DNA of 64,000 nt from an uncultured Halomicronema sp. GTDB lineage: Bacteria; Cyanobacteriota; Cyanobacteriia; Phormidesmidales; Phormidesmidaceae. Made by a program: the position numbers and the translations under genes. Positions 27,338 through 35,914 of the stretch are shown here, piece after piece. The notes beneath the pieces were generated by a model. The model was not told the DNA's origin. It did no database searches and was given only the letters and a program-made list of their open reading frames with translations. The stretch's first letter is position 1. Every line of letters begins with the position of its first letter. The DNA is taken from the NCBI GenBank assembly GCA_937899725.1, contig CALCCA010000006.1, positions 1 through 64,000 of the forward strand, read 5' to 3'.

Positions 27338-29767
27338 GTGATCTCAATTAAACGAAAATTCCTCTGGCCACTGATGCTATCGCTGCTAACGGCGGTGCTG
27401 GTAGCGGTCGCCGGATCGTTGCCTGCCGCACTGGCGACGCCCCCGCCCCTGATGCTGGCGCAAGCGACTGAGCCCAGCGCGAGTGAGGCCTTTCAAGCGG
27501 GGATGGTAGCCTTCCAAGCGAACGACTATGCGACCGCGATCGCCCAGTGGCAGCAGGCCGTTGCTGGGTTTGCAGCCAACGGCGATCAAGAAAATGTCGC
27601 GATCACCCTTAATGCCCTCGCCGCCGCGGCCCTATCTCTCAGTCAGCCCACCGCCGCGATCGCCTACAGCCAAGACAGTGCGGCGCTAGCCCAAACCCTA
27701 GAGCGACCTGACCTGGAGGCGCAAGCTTTGGGCAATTTGGGCATTGCCTATCAGTCATCGGGCCAGTTTGCCAATGCCGTTGCCACCTACGAGCAGGCGT
27801 TGACCCTGCTGCAGTCGGCCCCAGAGTCAGCCGCGTTGGCGCAGATCCACGGCTTATTGGGCAATGCCTACGAATCGCTGGGCGACTATGCCTCGGCGAT
27901 CACCGCTCAAAAAACCAGCCTCACCCTCGCCGCTGCGACCGCTTCCCCGTCCTTGGAAGCGACGGCCCAAATGAACTTGGGCGGGCTTTACGGGTTGTTG
28001 GGCGAGTACGACACCGCGATTACCTGGTATGAAGCGGGCATTGCCCTGGCCACCGACGCGGGCTTCTTAGGTTCAGCGGCCTATGGCCACAACAATTTGG
28101 GCGGTACCTATCAGCAACTGGGCGACTACACGGCGGCGATCGCCCAGTTTCAAGCCAGCCTGACCCTGGCAGAACAGACCGGGAATCGTGCCCTGCAGGC
28201 CACGGCCCTCACCAACCTGGGGGTCACCTATGAAGACACTGGCGACTTTGCTCAAGCCCGGCAAAGTCACGCCGCCAGTGTGGCGATCGCCCGCATGCTA
28301 GCCACGCCACGTCTATTGGCCAACGCGCTGAATAACTTGGCCCACACCGATCTCGTCTCGGGACAGCTGGCCGAGGCAGAAACGGCCCTGCAGGAGTCCG
28401 TGCAGCTGCTCTCCACCCTGCGAGAGGGGCTGGCCGATGCCGATAAAGTCAACGTCTTTGATACGCAGATCTACACCTATAACCTGCTGATGCAGGTGCA
28501 GGTTGCCCAGGGCGATTATGAAGCCGCTTTGGAAACCTCCGAGCAGGGGCGAGCCCGAGCCTTTGTCGAATCCGTTGCGGGGGCCGAGACGCCGCTGCTA
28601 CCAACCACTCTTGACCAAATGCAGCAGGTAGCGCGTACTCTCGACGCTACCCTGGTCGAGTATGCGATCGTGCCGGAAGATGATTTCACCGTGCAGGGCC
28701 GCCAGCGGGGCACCGCCGGGCAGATATTTGTTTGGGTGGTGTCACCAGCCGGAGGCGTCACCTTCGAAACCATTGACTTAACTGGGCTGGACGTGAGTTT
28801 GGCCGAACAGATCCAGCAAAGCCGCCGGGCGCTGGGAGCCTTCGGGCGCACACGGGGCATCGGCGTTCAGGCCACCACTGAAACCGTGCCCGACACCTCC
28901 CTGAGTGACCTCTATCAGCTGCTCATCGCTCCCATTGCAGCGGCATTACCCAGCAATCCCGACGATTTGGTGGTGTTGATTCCCCATGAGTCGCTGTTTT
29001 ATTTGCCCTTTGCCGCACTGCCCGATGCTGAGGGACGCTCCCTGATCGAGCGCCATACCCTGCTGACCGCGCCCGCCATTCAGCTGCTCGATCTCACCCT
29101 GACTACTGACGCCCCCAATGCCACCGCCGCACCGCTGATTGTGGGCGACCCGGAGATGCCGCCGGTGCCTGACTTCGCCCCTTTGCAGCCACTGCCCGGA
29201 GCCGCTGCCGAAGCTACCGCTATTGCCCGCATTTTTGATGCTGAGGCTATTCTCGGCAGCGCGGCCACCGAGTCGCAAATCACCGCCGCCATGCCGCAGG
29301 CTAGCGTGGTGCATCTAGCTACCCACGGCCTGTTGGACTATGTCGATACCCAAGAACGGATTCCGGTGCGGGGCGCGATCGCCCTCACTCCTTCTGACAC
29401 GGCGGATGGACTGTTAACCGCCCGCGAAATCGCTGATCTGTCGCTCTCGGCTCAGCTCGTGGTGCTGAGCGCCTGCGATACGGGCCTGGGCGAGGTGACG
29501 GGTGATGGTGTGGTCGGTCTGTCGCGATCGCTGATTGCGGCGGGCGCGCAAAGCACCGTAGTTTCCCTCTGGGCGGTGCCCGATGAGCCCACCTCGGCCC
29601 TGATGCAGTCGTTTTATCAAGCCCTGCAGCAGGGACAAAACAAGGCGCAGGCCCTGCGGCAAGCGATGTTGCAAACTCAGGAAATCTATCCTGAACCGCT
29701 GGCCTGGGCGGCGTTTACGCTGGTGGGCAACCCCGATCCGCTAACCTTGGCGGTCTCGCGTCACTAA
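27338..29767 (+). CDS. Exported TPR-CHAT domain protein
   Basis: An 809-residue protein. A basic-hydrophobic N-terminus (SIKRKFLWPLMLSLLTAVLV) looks like a Sec signal cleaved near ALAT. About 8 to 9 TPR units follow (roughly 40-350), with repeated LGNLGIAYQSSGQF-type helices. The C-terminal CHAT domain (about 480-809) keeps the caspase-like dyad: His in VVHLATHGLLD and Cys in VVLSACDTGLGEVTGDG. CHAT domains in cyanobacteria often accompany haemagglutination-domain proteins, as here. Predicted export implies a periplasmic peptidase or scaffold. The GTG at 27338 is my choice; TTG at 27323 and ATG at 27374 are alternatives. The stop codon lies inside a MITE-like repeat. Confidence 0.87.
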   Translation: MISIKRKFLWPLMLSLLTAVLVAVAGSLPAALATPPPLMLAQATEPSASEAFQAGMVAFQANDYATAIAQWQQAVAGFAANGDQENVAITLNALAAAALSLSQPTAAIAYSQDSAALAQTLERPDLEAQALGNLGIAYQSSGQFANAVATYEQALTLLQSAPESAALAQIHGLLGNAYESLGDYASAITAQKTSLTLAAATASPSLEATAQMNLGGLYGLLGEYDTAITWYEAGIALATDAGFLGSAAYGHNNLGGTYQQLGDYTAAIAQFQASLTLAEQTGNRALQATALTNLGVTYEDTGDFAQARQSHAASVAIARMLATPRLLANALNNLAHTDLVSGQLAEAETALQESVQLLSTLREGLADADKVNVFDTQIYTYNLLMQVQVAQGDYEAALETSEQGRARAFVESVAGAETPLLPTTLDQMQQVARTLDATLVEYAIVPEDDFTVQGRQRGTAGQIFVWVVSPAGGVTFETIDLTGLDVSLAEQIQQSRRALGAFGRTRGIGVQATTETVPDTSLSDLYQLLIAPIAAALPSNPDDLVVLIPHESLFYLPFAALPDAEGRSLIERHTLLTAPAIQLLDLTLTTDAPNATAAPLIVGDPEMPPVPDFAPLQPLPGAAAEATAIARIFDAEAILGSAATESQITAAMPQASVVHLATHGLLDYVDTQERIPVRGAIALTPSDTADGLLTAREIADLSLSAQLVVLSACDTGLGEVTGDGVVGLSRSLIAAGAQSTVVSLWAVPDEPTSALMQSFYQALQQGQNKAQALRQAMLQTQEIYPEPLAWAAFTLVGNPDPLTLAVSRH

Positions 29768-29872
29768 GAGAGTTGCTTAAAAATAGTCTCCTCGATCGTA
29801 GGAGTTTGGCACTGCCAAACCCCTACAGAAGATTGTCTGTTTTAGGGACTTTATTTAAGCGCAGATCCCTAA
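29764..29872. mobile_element. MITE-like repeat, family M1, copy 1
   Basis: A 109-bp non-coding element with imperfect terminal inverted repeats (CTAAGAGAG... and ...GATCCCTAA) and a central GTTTGGCACTGCCAAAC hairpin. It fills the whole gap between the convergent CHAT gene and phnJ. The stop codon of each gene lies in one end of the element (TAA at 29765-29767; the TAG of phnJ at 29869-29871 on the reverse strand). Other copies are at 37096-37205 and 44695-44800. No transposase is present in the window. Confidence 0.8.
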
Positions 29873-30756
29873 TCGGCAGGGGTAGCCAAAGCGTTGGGCT
29901 TATCCGACAGCGCGGCCTGCTGTCGTTGGTGGCAGTAATCAGTATCGGAGCAAATCCACAGGCGCGATCCCTGGTCATCAGTGACCACTTCATCGAGGTA
30001 GCTGTCGGTCGCGCCACAAAAGGCGCAGGCGGCGTCCCAGGTTTCTACCGTAAAGGGATGGTCGTCAAAGTCGAGACTCTTGACCGAGGTGTAGGGCGGG
30101 ATGGCGTAGATGCGTTTTTCGCGGCCCGCCCCAAACAGCTGTAGCGCCGGGCTCATGTGCAGCTTGGGATTGTCGAAGCGAGGGATAGGGCTGGGTTTCA
30201 TCAAATAGCGATCGCCCACCATGACCGGATAGTCGTAGGCCATGGCAATGTGGCCGAACTGAGTGACATCTTCGTAGAGCCGCACGTACATCGGCCCATA
30301 CTCTTCGAGGGCGTGCATTTTGTTGGCTTCGGTGCGCGACGGCTCGATAAAAAATAGGGGCTCGGGCATGGGCACCTGATACACCATGATCTGTCCCGGC
30401 TGCAGCGGCGTTTCAGGAATACGGTGGCGAGTTTGAATCAGGGTCGCCTCAGCGGTGCGATCGGTGGTGGCGACGCCACAGACTTTTTGAAAGAAGCGGC
30501 GAATGTTGACGGCATTGGTCGTGTCATCCGCGCCCTGGTCAATGACTTTGAGCGTATCGGGCTGACCAATCACAGCCGCGGTCACCTGCACGCCACCGGT
30601 GCCCCAGCCATAGGCCATCGGCATTTCGCGCGAGCTAAAGGGAATTTGATGCCCCGGAATCGCGACGGCCTTGAGGAGGGCGCGACGAATTGAGCGCTTG
30701 GTTTGCTCATCTAAGTAAGCAAAATTGAAGCCCGGTTCGGGACTCGCGGCAGTCAT
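29869..30756 (-). CDS. phnJ: PhnJ, alpha-D-ribose 1-methylphosphonate 5-phosphate C-P lyase
   Basis: A 295-residue radical-SAM enzyme that breaks the C-P bond in the C-P lyase pathway. FNFAYLDEQTKRSIRRALLK, REMPMAYGWGTGGVQVTA, DQGADDTTNAVNIRRFF and MHALEEYGPMYVRLYEDVTQFG align with E. coli PhnJ throughout. The cluster-binding and catalytic Cys residues are in ACAFCGATDSY and WICSDTDYC near the C-terminus. The ATG at 30756 gives the family's short leader; longer upstream starts add a low-complexity Pro/Ser stretch. It is last in the leftward phnG-H-O-I-J arm, convergent with the CHAT gene. PhnK, its usual partner, is not encoded next to it. Confidence 0.95.
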   Translation of the reverse strand: MTAASPEPGFNFAYLDEQTKRSIRRALLKAVAIPGHQIPFSSREMPMAYGWGTGGVQVTAAVIGQPDTLKVIDQGADDTTNAVNIRRFFQKVCGVATTDRTAEATLIQTRHRIPETPLQPGQIMVYQVPMPEPLFFIEPSRTEANKMHALEEYGPMYVRLYEDVTQFGHIAMAYDYPVMVGDRYLMKPSPIPRFDNPKLHMSPALQLFGAGREKRIYAIPPYTSVKSLDFDDHPFTVETWDAACAFCGATDSYLDEVVTDDQGSRLWICSDTDYCHQRQQAALSDKPNALATPAD

Positions 30757-30913
30757 TGGGTTGGCAGTCGGCGAGGAGGACGGTAAGGGAGGAGTCATCG
30801 GTGTCAGCACAGGAAACGACAGGAAATGGGGCGATAGGACAAGCAATGCCAAGACTGGGGAAATGAGACTTAAGGGGGGCGGTGAGGGAGTGGAGGGTTA
30901 CGCCCTGGAATCA

Positions 30914-32161
30914 CTAGGACTCGCAAGCCCCAGTGGCCTCCGCTGGGCCTAGGGTGGCGGGAACGGCGGCGGGTGAGGCGGCGACCGCCGGTGATGTCAG
31001 CGGCGGTGAAGCCGCGGTCGGGGGGGCAGGCGGCGACGATGGAGCGGTTTGACGCAGCTGGCGCACCAAATTCAGCTCCGCTTGAAAGTCGATATAGTGC
31101 GGCAGCTTGAGGTGCTGCACAAACCCCTGCGCTTCGACATTATCTGAGTGATAGAGCACAAACTCTTCGTCCTGGGCGGGATTGCTCACGGTTTCACCCA
31201 GCGCTTTGGCCTGCAAAGCCCGATCCATCAGGGCCATCGCCATGGCTTTGCGCTCGTTGTAGCCAAAGGTGAGGCCGTACCCCTGGGTAAATTGGGGCGG
31301 GGTCTCCTGGTTACCCTTGAACTGATTCACCATTTGCACTTCGGTCACGGTGATGTCGGCGATCGCCACCGCAAAGCCCAACTCTTCCGGACAGATAACC
31401 ACCTCGACCGCGCCCATGCGCACGTCCCCCGCGAAGGGATGATTGGTGCCATAGCCGCGCTGGGTGGAATAGGCCATCGACAGTAAAAAGCCTTCATCGG
31501 CGCGGGCCAAGTTTTGCAGGCGGGCATCGCGGGCCAGCGGTGTGTCTAACGGCTGGCGCGTCAGGTCGTAGGGCGGCGGCGTCTCGTTTTTGGCAGGCAC
31601 CGCTCCATAAGCTGGCACTGCCCCATCCTCAGTTGCCTGGGGCGGGGCCGGCATGGTAATCAGGTCTTCACGAGCCAGGGTATCGAGGGCGCGCGGGGTG
31701 GGGGCGATCGCCGCCTCGGTCGCTTGGCTCGGGGCGACAAACTGGTTGTCTTCGGCTGCTAGCTTAAAGTCCAGCAGGCGATGCACGTAGTCAAAGGTGG
31801 GGCCCAGCTTTTGCCCCCCCGGCGTGTCTTTAAAAATGGCCGAAATTCGCCGCTGCACCACCATCTTTCCGGTATCCAGCGGCTGGCTGTAATACAGGCG
31901 CGGCAGGGTGGTGCGATAGGCCCGCAGCAAAAACGCCGCTTCGACCAAATCACCCCAGGACTGCTTGATGGCCAAGGCTGCCAGATCCGGATCGTACAGG
32001 CTGCCTTCCGCCATGACGCGATTGACCGCGAGCTGCAGTTGCTGCTTGATTTGCTCTAGGGAGAGTTCGGGCACATCAGGGTCGCCCCGTCGTCGGGCCG
32101 CTAACAGCGCTTCTGCATTGCGAATGGCCTGCTCTCCGCCTTTAACCGCCACGTATGCCAT
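30914..32161 (-). CDS. phnI: PhnI, C-P lyase complex subunit
   Basis: A 415-residue subunit. MAYVAVKGGEQAIRNAEALL, YSQPLDTGKMVVQRRISAIFKDTPGGQKLGPTFDYVHRLLDFKL and MAYSTQRGYGTNHPFAGDVRMGAVEV are diagnostic. PhnI, with G, H, J and ATP, makes the ribose-1-phosphonate triphosphate intermediate. The C-terminal about 45 residues are a Pro/Ala/Ser-rich tail beyond the E. coli length (354 aa). It lies 157 bp upstream of phnJ and 28 bp after the acetyltransferase gene. Confidence 0.95.
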   Translation of the reverse strand: MAYVAVKGGEQAIRNAEALLAARRRGDPDVPELSLEQIKQQLQLAVNRVMAEGSLYDPDLAALAIKQSWGDLVEAAFLLRAYRTTLPRLYYSQPLDTGKMVVQRRISAIFKDTPGGQKLGPTFDYVHRLLDFKLAAEDNQFVAPSQATEAAIAPTPRALDTLAREDLITMPAPPQATEDGAVPAYGAVPAKNETPPPYDLTRQPLDTPLARDARLQNLARADEGFLLSMAYSTQRGYGTNHPFAGDVRMGAVEVVICPEELGFAVAIADITVTEVQMVNQFKGNQETPPQFTQGYGLTFGYNERKAMAMALMDRALQAKALGETVSNPAQDEEFVLYHSDNVEAQGFVQHLKLPHYIDFQAELNLVRQLRQTAPSSPPAPPTAASPPLTSPAVAASPAAVPATLGPAEATGACES

Positions 32162-32189
32162 GAAATCCTCTCAGTGATGTGCTAGCTGA

Positions 32190-32699
32190 CTATGGGGACG
32201 TTGAAGCTGGCGCGGTAGGAACCGCTGGGGCATCGTCATCCAGCGCGACGCAGAAGCTGTAGCCGTGACGCGTAAATCCCAGGGAATCGTAAAACGCATG
32301 GGCGCGATCGCGGCGCTGATTCGACGACAGCACCAGTTTGTAGCAGCCCGCCCGCTGGGCCTCGGCCATGGCCCACTGCATCATTTGGCGACCGATGCCC
32401 TGGCCCTGACACTGTGGATCAACGGCCACGGCTTCGACAATGGCGACCGGTGTGCCTTGATGCATCAGGTTATCCATCACCAGCAGCGTAAAGGTGCCGA
32501 CGATCTGATCTGACAACTCGGCCACCAGCAGCCGATAGCTGGGGTACTGCTGAATTTTCTCAAACAGTTGAGTGGCAGCGGCTAGCGACAGTGCCTGCCC
32601 CTGATCAAGGTCTGGCTGCTGATATAGCCGCAGCACGGCGGGCAGGTCAGCCACGTCGGCCACCCGAATCTGCAGGCTAGGAGAGGACGCTGGGGTCAT
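32190..32699 (-). CDS. phnO: PhnO-like GNAT acetyltransferase
   Basis: A 169-residue acetyltransferase. IVGTFTLLVMDNLMHQGTPVAIVEAVAVDPQCQGQGIGRQMM includes the acetyl-CoA loop QGQGIG. The AGCYKLVLSSNQRRDRAHAFYDSLGF end is shared with many GNATs. It overlaps phnH by 4 bp (ATGA), so it belongs to the C-P lyase operon. By position it is most likely PhnO, which acetylates aminoalkylphosphonates before C-P cleavage. The functional name rests on context, as the sequence alone says only GNAT. Confidence 0.75.
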   Translation of the reverse strand: MTPASSPSLQIRVADVADLPAVLRLYQQPDLDQGQALSLAAATQLFEKIQQYPSYRLLVAELSDQIVGTFTLLVMDNLMHQGTPVAIVEAVAVDPQCQGQGIGRQMMQWAMAEAQRAGCYKLVLSSNQRRDRAHAFYDSLGFTRHGYSFCVALDDDAPAVPTAPASTSP

Positions 32700-33295
32700 T
32701 CGCTAGCCTCCTCTTCTAGCACCTGCAGACGCGTGGTGCGCGGCAACCCTAACACCTGATCACCGCTAAACCACCAGCTATCGACCCCAAGGGGATAGCG
32801 GCTCGTCATCGCTTGCCACTGCGCCCAAAAGTCGTGGGATACCGGCAGGGCGATCGCCCGCTCGGCCAAAATGCCCGGCCCCTGCAGGGTAACTGGACTA
32901 CCGCCCGGCAGCGCCGGTAGCTGCACCAGCAAGGACGTTGACGTCTCTGGATATTCGGGACTGCCCCAGCAAAATGCAGTCAGAGGCGGGGCGGTGGCCA
33001 TCTGCCCAATTAGGGCAAAGTCAGCGGCTTGGGGGGCCTCAGTAAATTGACAGCCGGTATGAAACAGCAGCCAGTCCGGCACCGCCTGCGGTAGGCCGGG
33101 CTGCAGCCACACGGTCGTCTCTAGATCGAGCAGGGTCAGCGCCGCAGCGGCACAACTGGGAGTCAACCCAGCTGGGGGCGCAACTGCCACCGTGGTTTGG
33201 TACAGACCCGGCTGCGCCAGGGCATCGAGCAAGGCGCGAAAGGTCTGTTGGCTGTCGTGAACGGGATCGGCAAAGCCGGGCAGCTGGGTCAACAT
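32696..33295 (-). CDS. phnH: PhnH, C-P lyase complex subunit
   Basis: A 199-residue subunit. LPGFADPVHDSQQTFRALLDALAQPG is the typical PhnH opening, followed by the alpha/beta fold resembling a PLP enzyme without catalytic residues (LTLLDLETTVWLQ, FHTGCQF, GSPEYPETSTSLLVQLP, GPGI). PhnH bridges PhnG and PhnI in the complex. It starts 3 bp after phnG and overlaps the acetyltransferase by 4 bp, so translational coupling is likely. Confidence 0.93.
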   Translation of the reverse strand: MLTQLPGFADPVHDSQQTFRALLDALAQPGLYQTTVAVAPPAGLTPSCAAAALTLLDLETTVWLQPGLPQAVPDWLLFHTGCQFTEAPQAADFALIGQMATAPPLTAFCWGSPEYPETSTSLLVQLPALPGGSPVTLQGPGILAERAIALPVSHDFWAQWQAMTSRYPLGVDSWWFSGDQVLGLPRTTRLQVLEEEASE

Positions 33296-33298
33296 CGA

Positions 33299-33766
33299 CT
33301 AACTCTCGCCTCGCTTCAGGGTAAAAAAGTTAACCCGCGTCGCTTCGGTTTGAGCGGCGGCGGCAGCTTGTTGGGCCTGGGCTGCCGCCTGCAGCGGTGC
33401 CAGCACCTGAGCGTGAACGCCTTCAGCCCAGTCGTCATGCTGTAGCAGGGCATCACACAGGGCCGCCAGCTCGGCATGACGGTGGGAGCGCCCCGCCACA
33501 TAGCCAAAGCCTGCGATCGCGGGGTGATCAGGCTGAACGATTTGCACCACACACCGGGTCAAGGTCATCTCCCCCAGGTTAAACGGGTCGCCCGTACCCT
33601 CGGAGCGGCCTCGCACCATGGCCAGCCCCGTTTCCGACGGTCGAAGCAGCTGATAGTCCGGGAGCGGCCCCAGCGTCTTGAGACACTCCTCCAAAAGAAC
33701 TAAAGGCGCTTTTGCCAGCGCCGCCATCCAAGCCGCTCGGGCCGGAGAAGAAGCAGAATTCACCAT
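33299..33766 (-). CDS. phnG: PhnG, C-P lyase complex subunit
   Basis: A 155-residue subunit. ARAAWMAALAKAPLVLLEE, RPSETGLAMVRGRSEGTGDPFNLGEMTLTRCVVQ and GYVAGRSHRHAELAALCDALLQ match the family. A C-terminal Ala/Gln-rich helix (PLQAAAQAQQ) precedes a RVNFFTLKRGE end also known in PhnG. It is first in the leftward arm; a perfect TCTAGACGTCTAGA operator sits 21 bp upstream of its start codon. Confidence 0.93.
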   Translation of the reverse strand: MVNSASSPARAAWMAALAKAPLVLLEECLKTLGPLPDYQLLRPSETGLAMVRGRSEGTGDPFNLGEMTLTRCVVQIVQPDHPAIAGFGYVAGRSHRHAELAALCDALLQHDDWAEGVHAQVLAPLQAAAQAQQAAAAAQTEATRVNFFTLKRGES

Positions 33767-33786
33767 AAAATGAGCGCAGCAACTGG

Positions 33787-33800
33787 TCTAGACGTCTAGA
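33787..33800. promoter_or_regulatory. PhnF operator 1 (upstream of phnG)
   Basis: TCTAGACGTCTAGA is a perfect 14-bp palindrome 21 bp before phnG. The core TAGACGTCTA recurs upstream of phnF, phnC and phnM, which defines a local regulon for the GntR/HutC-family PhnF. Confidence 0.85.
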
Positions 33801-33945
33801 TGAATTTACCGGTTTTGCTTCATTCTAAAGCAGCCAAACGCCGGATGGATGTCACCCAGGCGACAGGTCGACGATGGATAAATTAACTTTTTTAAGGGGG
33901 ATTCCAGTGTGAGGGCTCCAGCTTGAGAGGTTAGAGTCTGTAGGG

Positions 33946-33955
33946 TAGACGTCTA
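33946..33955. promoter_or_regulatory. PhnF operator 2 (upstream of phnF)
   Basis: TAGACGTCTA, a perfect 10-bp palindrome 58 bp upstream of the phnF ATG, suggests autoregulation. A GTAGGCT-CC-AGCCTAC hairpin at 33975-33990 follows in the probable leader. Confidence 0.82.
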
Positions 33956-34013
33956 TTCTCTTCGTGGGTTGACTGTAGGCTCCAGCCTACTCGTCATTCT
34001 GCCATCACCGCTG

Positions 34014-34733
34014 ATGAGTCAAGAAGCCTTGCCGCTCTATCTGCAGATTGCCGATGAGCTGCGTCAAAACATTCAAGAATCCCTCTTTCGGGTGGGCGAT
34101 CGCCTCCCCACCGAAGCCGAACTGAGTGAACGCTTTGGGGTTAACCGTCACACTCTGCGGCGCGCCATGGAGGTGCTGCGCCAGGAGGGCATTGTGGATG
34201 TTGAGCGCGGGCGTGGCACCTTTGTAGTGTCAGCCCCCATCACCGTGCCGATTGGCCGCCGCGTACGGTTTAACGAATCGCTGAAAGCACAATCTTTGCA
34301 GCCCCAATCGCAAGTCTTGCAGGTGGCTGAAATCACCGCTGACCATCAGCTGGCCAAGCAGTTAGAGCTGTCGGTCGGTGATCCGGTGGTGCTGTACGAA
34401 CGCTTGACGCTCACGGATGAGGTGCCCCTCAATCTTGCCACCAGCTACTTTCCGAGCGCTTACTTGCCGGGATTGGCGGCCCATTGCCAAACCTATCGCT
34501 CAATTTCACTGATGCTGCAGACCGAATACGGCTGCGATCACATTCGCCAGTCCACCCGGCTCTCGGCGCGATTGGCCCGAGTGCCCGATGCGCGACTGTT
34601 GCGCATGCCCGCCACGAAGCCGATTTTGCTGTCAGAGTCGATCAATATCAATCAAAAAGGCATCGTCGTCGAATACGGCGTCACCCGATTTCGAGGCGAT
34701 CGCATGGAACTTGTGATCGAAAATGAGGGGTGA
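34014..34733 (+). CDS. phnF: PhnF, GntR/HutC family phosphonate regulator
   Basis: A 239-residue repressor. The N-terminal winged helix-turn-helix (about 5-75) has PLYLQIADELRQNIQ, LPTEAELSERFGVNRHTLRRAMEVL and VERGRGTFV. The C-terminal UTRA effector domain (about 90-239) has LYERLTLTDEVPLNLATSYFP and ILLSESININQKGIVVEYGVTRF. The ATG at 34014 starts MSQEALPLYLQ, a normal GntR beginning; the upstream extension is non-coding leader. It lies between the two arms of the phn locus and is the natural candidate to bind the TAGACGTCTA sites. Confidence 0.92.
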   Translation: MSQEALPLYLQIADELRQNIQESLFRVGDRLPTEAELSERFGVNRHTLRRAMEVLRQEGIVDVERGRGTFVVSAPITVPIGRRVRFNESLKAQSLQPQSQVLQVAEITADHQLAKQLELSVGDPVVLYERLTLTDEVPLNLATSYFPSAYLPGLAAHCQTYRSISLMLQTEYGCDHIRQSTRLSARLARVPDARLLRMPATKPILLSESININQKGIVVEYGVTRFRGDRMELVIENEG

Positions 34734-34849
34734 GCCATCGCCGCCGCAAGCGCTTGGGGCCTGATTCATAGCTCTTCCCTTAAACAAACTTTCACAGGAA
34801 ATTAATGTGCTGTGTATCTGCTCTTAAGTCCTGCCCCCAACAATGTGAA

Positions 34850-34878
34850 TTGTTCAATTGCATTCCTTCCCGTATAGA
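34850..34878 (+). promoter_or_regulatory. Putative sigma-70 promoter of phnC
   Basis: A TTGTTC -35 element at 34850-34855 and a TATAGA -10 element at 34873-34878 are separated by 17 bp. The -10 element overlaps the PhnF operator that begins at 34875, so repressor binding would block polymerase. Confidence 0.55.
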
Positions 34879-34884
34879 CGTCTA
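34875..34884. promoter_or_regulatory. PhnF operator 3 (upstream of phnC)
   Basis: TAGACGTCTA is a perfect palindrome about 90 bp before phnC. A degenerate second site, CAGCGTCTAG, lies at 34896-34905, so two repressor dimers might bind. Confidence 0.82.
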
Positions 34885-34974
34885 GCTTTTTAGGTCAGCG
34901 TCTAGAAAGGTCTGTAGCAGGGCATTGTGGCGGTTTAGAACTCGGTTAAGCTGAGGCAGGTGATTTGAGCAGTC

Positions 34975-35805
34975 ATGGAGATTTTAATGGATGTTTCCCC
35001 CCATCAGCCCGCTGTTTTAGTTGAGCGTTTATCTAAATCTTTCCGGGGAGTGGCGGCCCTGCAAGGGGTGGCTCTGCAAGTCGGCGCGGGTGAGCGGGTT
35101 GCCCTCGTGGGGGCCTCTGGCTCCGGTAAATCAACTTTGCTGCGTAACATCAACGGTCTGCAAATGGCCGATCAGGGGAGCGTCGAGATTTTTGGCAGTC
35201 CGCTGCAAGTTAATGGCAAGCTGCATTCTAAGGCCCGGCAGCTGCGCAGCCGCGTGGGCTTTATCTTTCAGCAGTTCAATCTGGTCAATCGGCTCACGGT
35301 TTTAGAGAACGTGCTGGTCGGCAACCTGTCCAAGGTTTCTCTGGGGCGATCGCTCTTCCACCACTTCTCTCCAGCCGAGAAGCTGCAGGCCCTGGCGGCG
35401 TTAGAGCGGGTGGGCATTTTAGAGCAGGCTTATAAACGCGCGGCGGCGCTCTCGGGTGGGCAGCAGCAGCGAGTCGCGATCGCCCGCTGTTTGATGCAGG
35501 GGGCACAAATCATCCTGGCTGACGAGCCGATTGCCTCCTTAGACCCCGAGTCAGCCCGCAAGGTTATGGAATTGCTGGTGCGTCTCAACGAAGATGCCGG
35601 CATCACGGTAGTGACGTCGCTGCACCAGGTACAGATGGTGCGTCAGTACTTTCATCGGGCGGTCGCGCTGCGAGACGGTGAGGTCCGGTTTGACGGCCCT
35701 ACCGTTGACCTGAATGATCACCGGCTGAATGAGATCTATGGCGCCGCTGCCGAAGAGTTGGTGCTGAGCGGTCATGCGGAGATGTTTACGACCTCTTCCC
35801 GCTGA
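34975..35805 (+). CDS. phnC: PhnC, phosphonate ABC transporter ATPase
   Basis: A 276-residue ATPase of the phosphonate importer. Walker A is GASGSGKST (near residue 48), the Q-loop is FIFQQFNLVNRLTVLENVLVG, the signature is [15 protein letters not shown] and Walker B is IILADEPIASLDPES. The switch His is in VVTSLHQVQMVRQYFHRAVAL, a PhnC hallmark. It opens the rightward transport arm and pairs with PhnD and PhnE. The usual ATG is at 34975; an ATG four codons later is possible. Confidence 0.94.
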   Translation: MEILMDVSPHQPAVLVERLSKSFRGVAALQGVALQVGAGERVALVGASGSGKSTLLRNINGLQMADQGSVEIFGSPLQVNGKLHSKARQLRSRVGFIFQQFNLVNRLTVLENVLVGNLSKVSLGRSLFHHFSPAEKLQALAALERVGILEQAYKRAAALSGGQQQRVAIARCLMQGAQIILADEPIASLDPESARKVMELLVRLNEDAGITVVTSLHQVQMVRQYFHRAVALRDGEVRFDGPTVDLNDHRLNEIYGAAAEELVLSGHAEMFTTSSR

Positions 35806-35914
35806 TTGGGGCCGCGTCGGTGGCCGCCAGACCGGGCATAGTGTTTGAGTTTCCGAATGTCTAGTGCTGCTGTTAACGGTTCCTGTTTGTTGACATTTAG
35901 TCTGAGGATTTACT

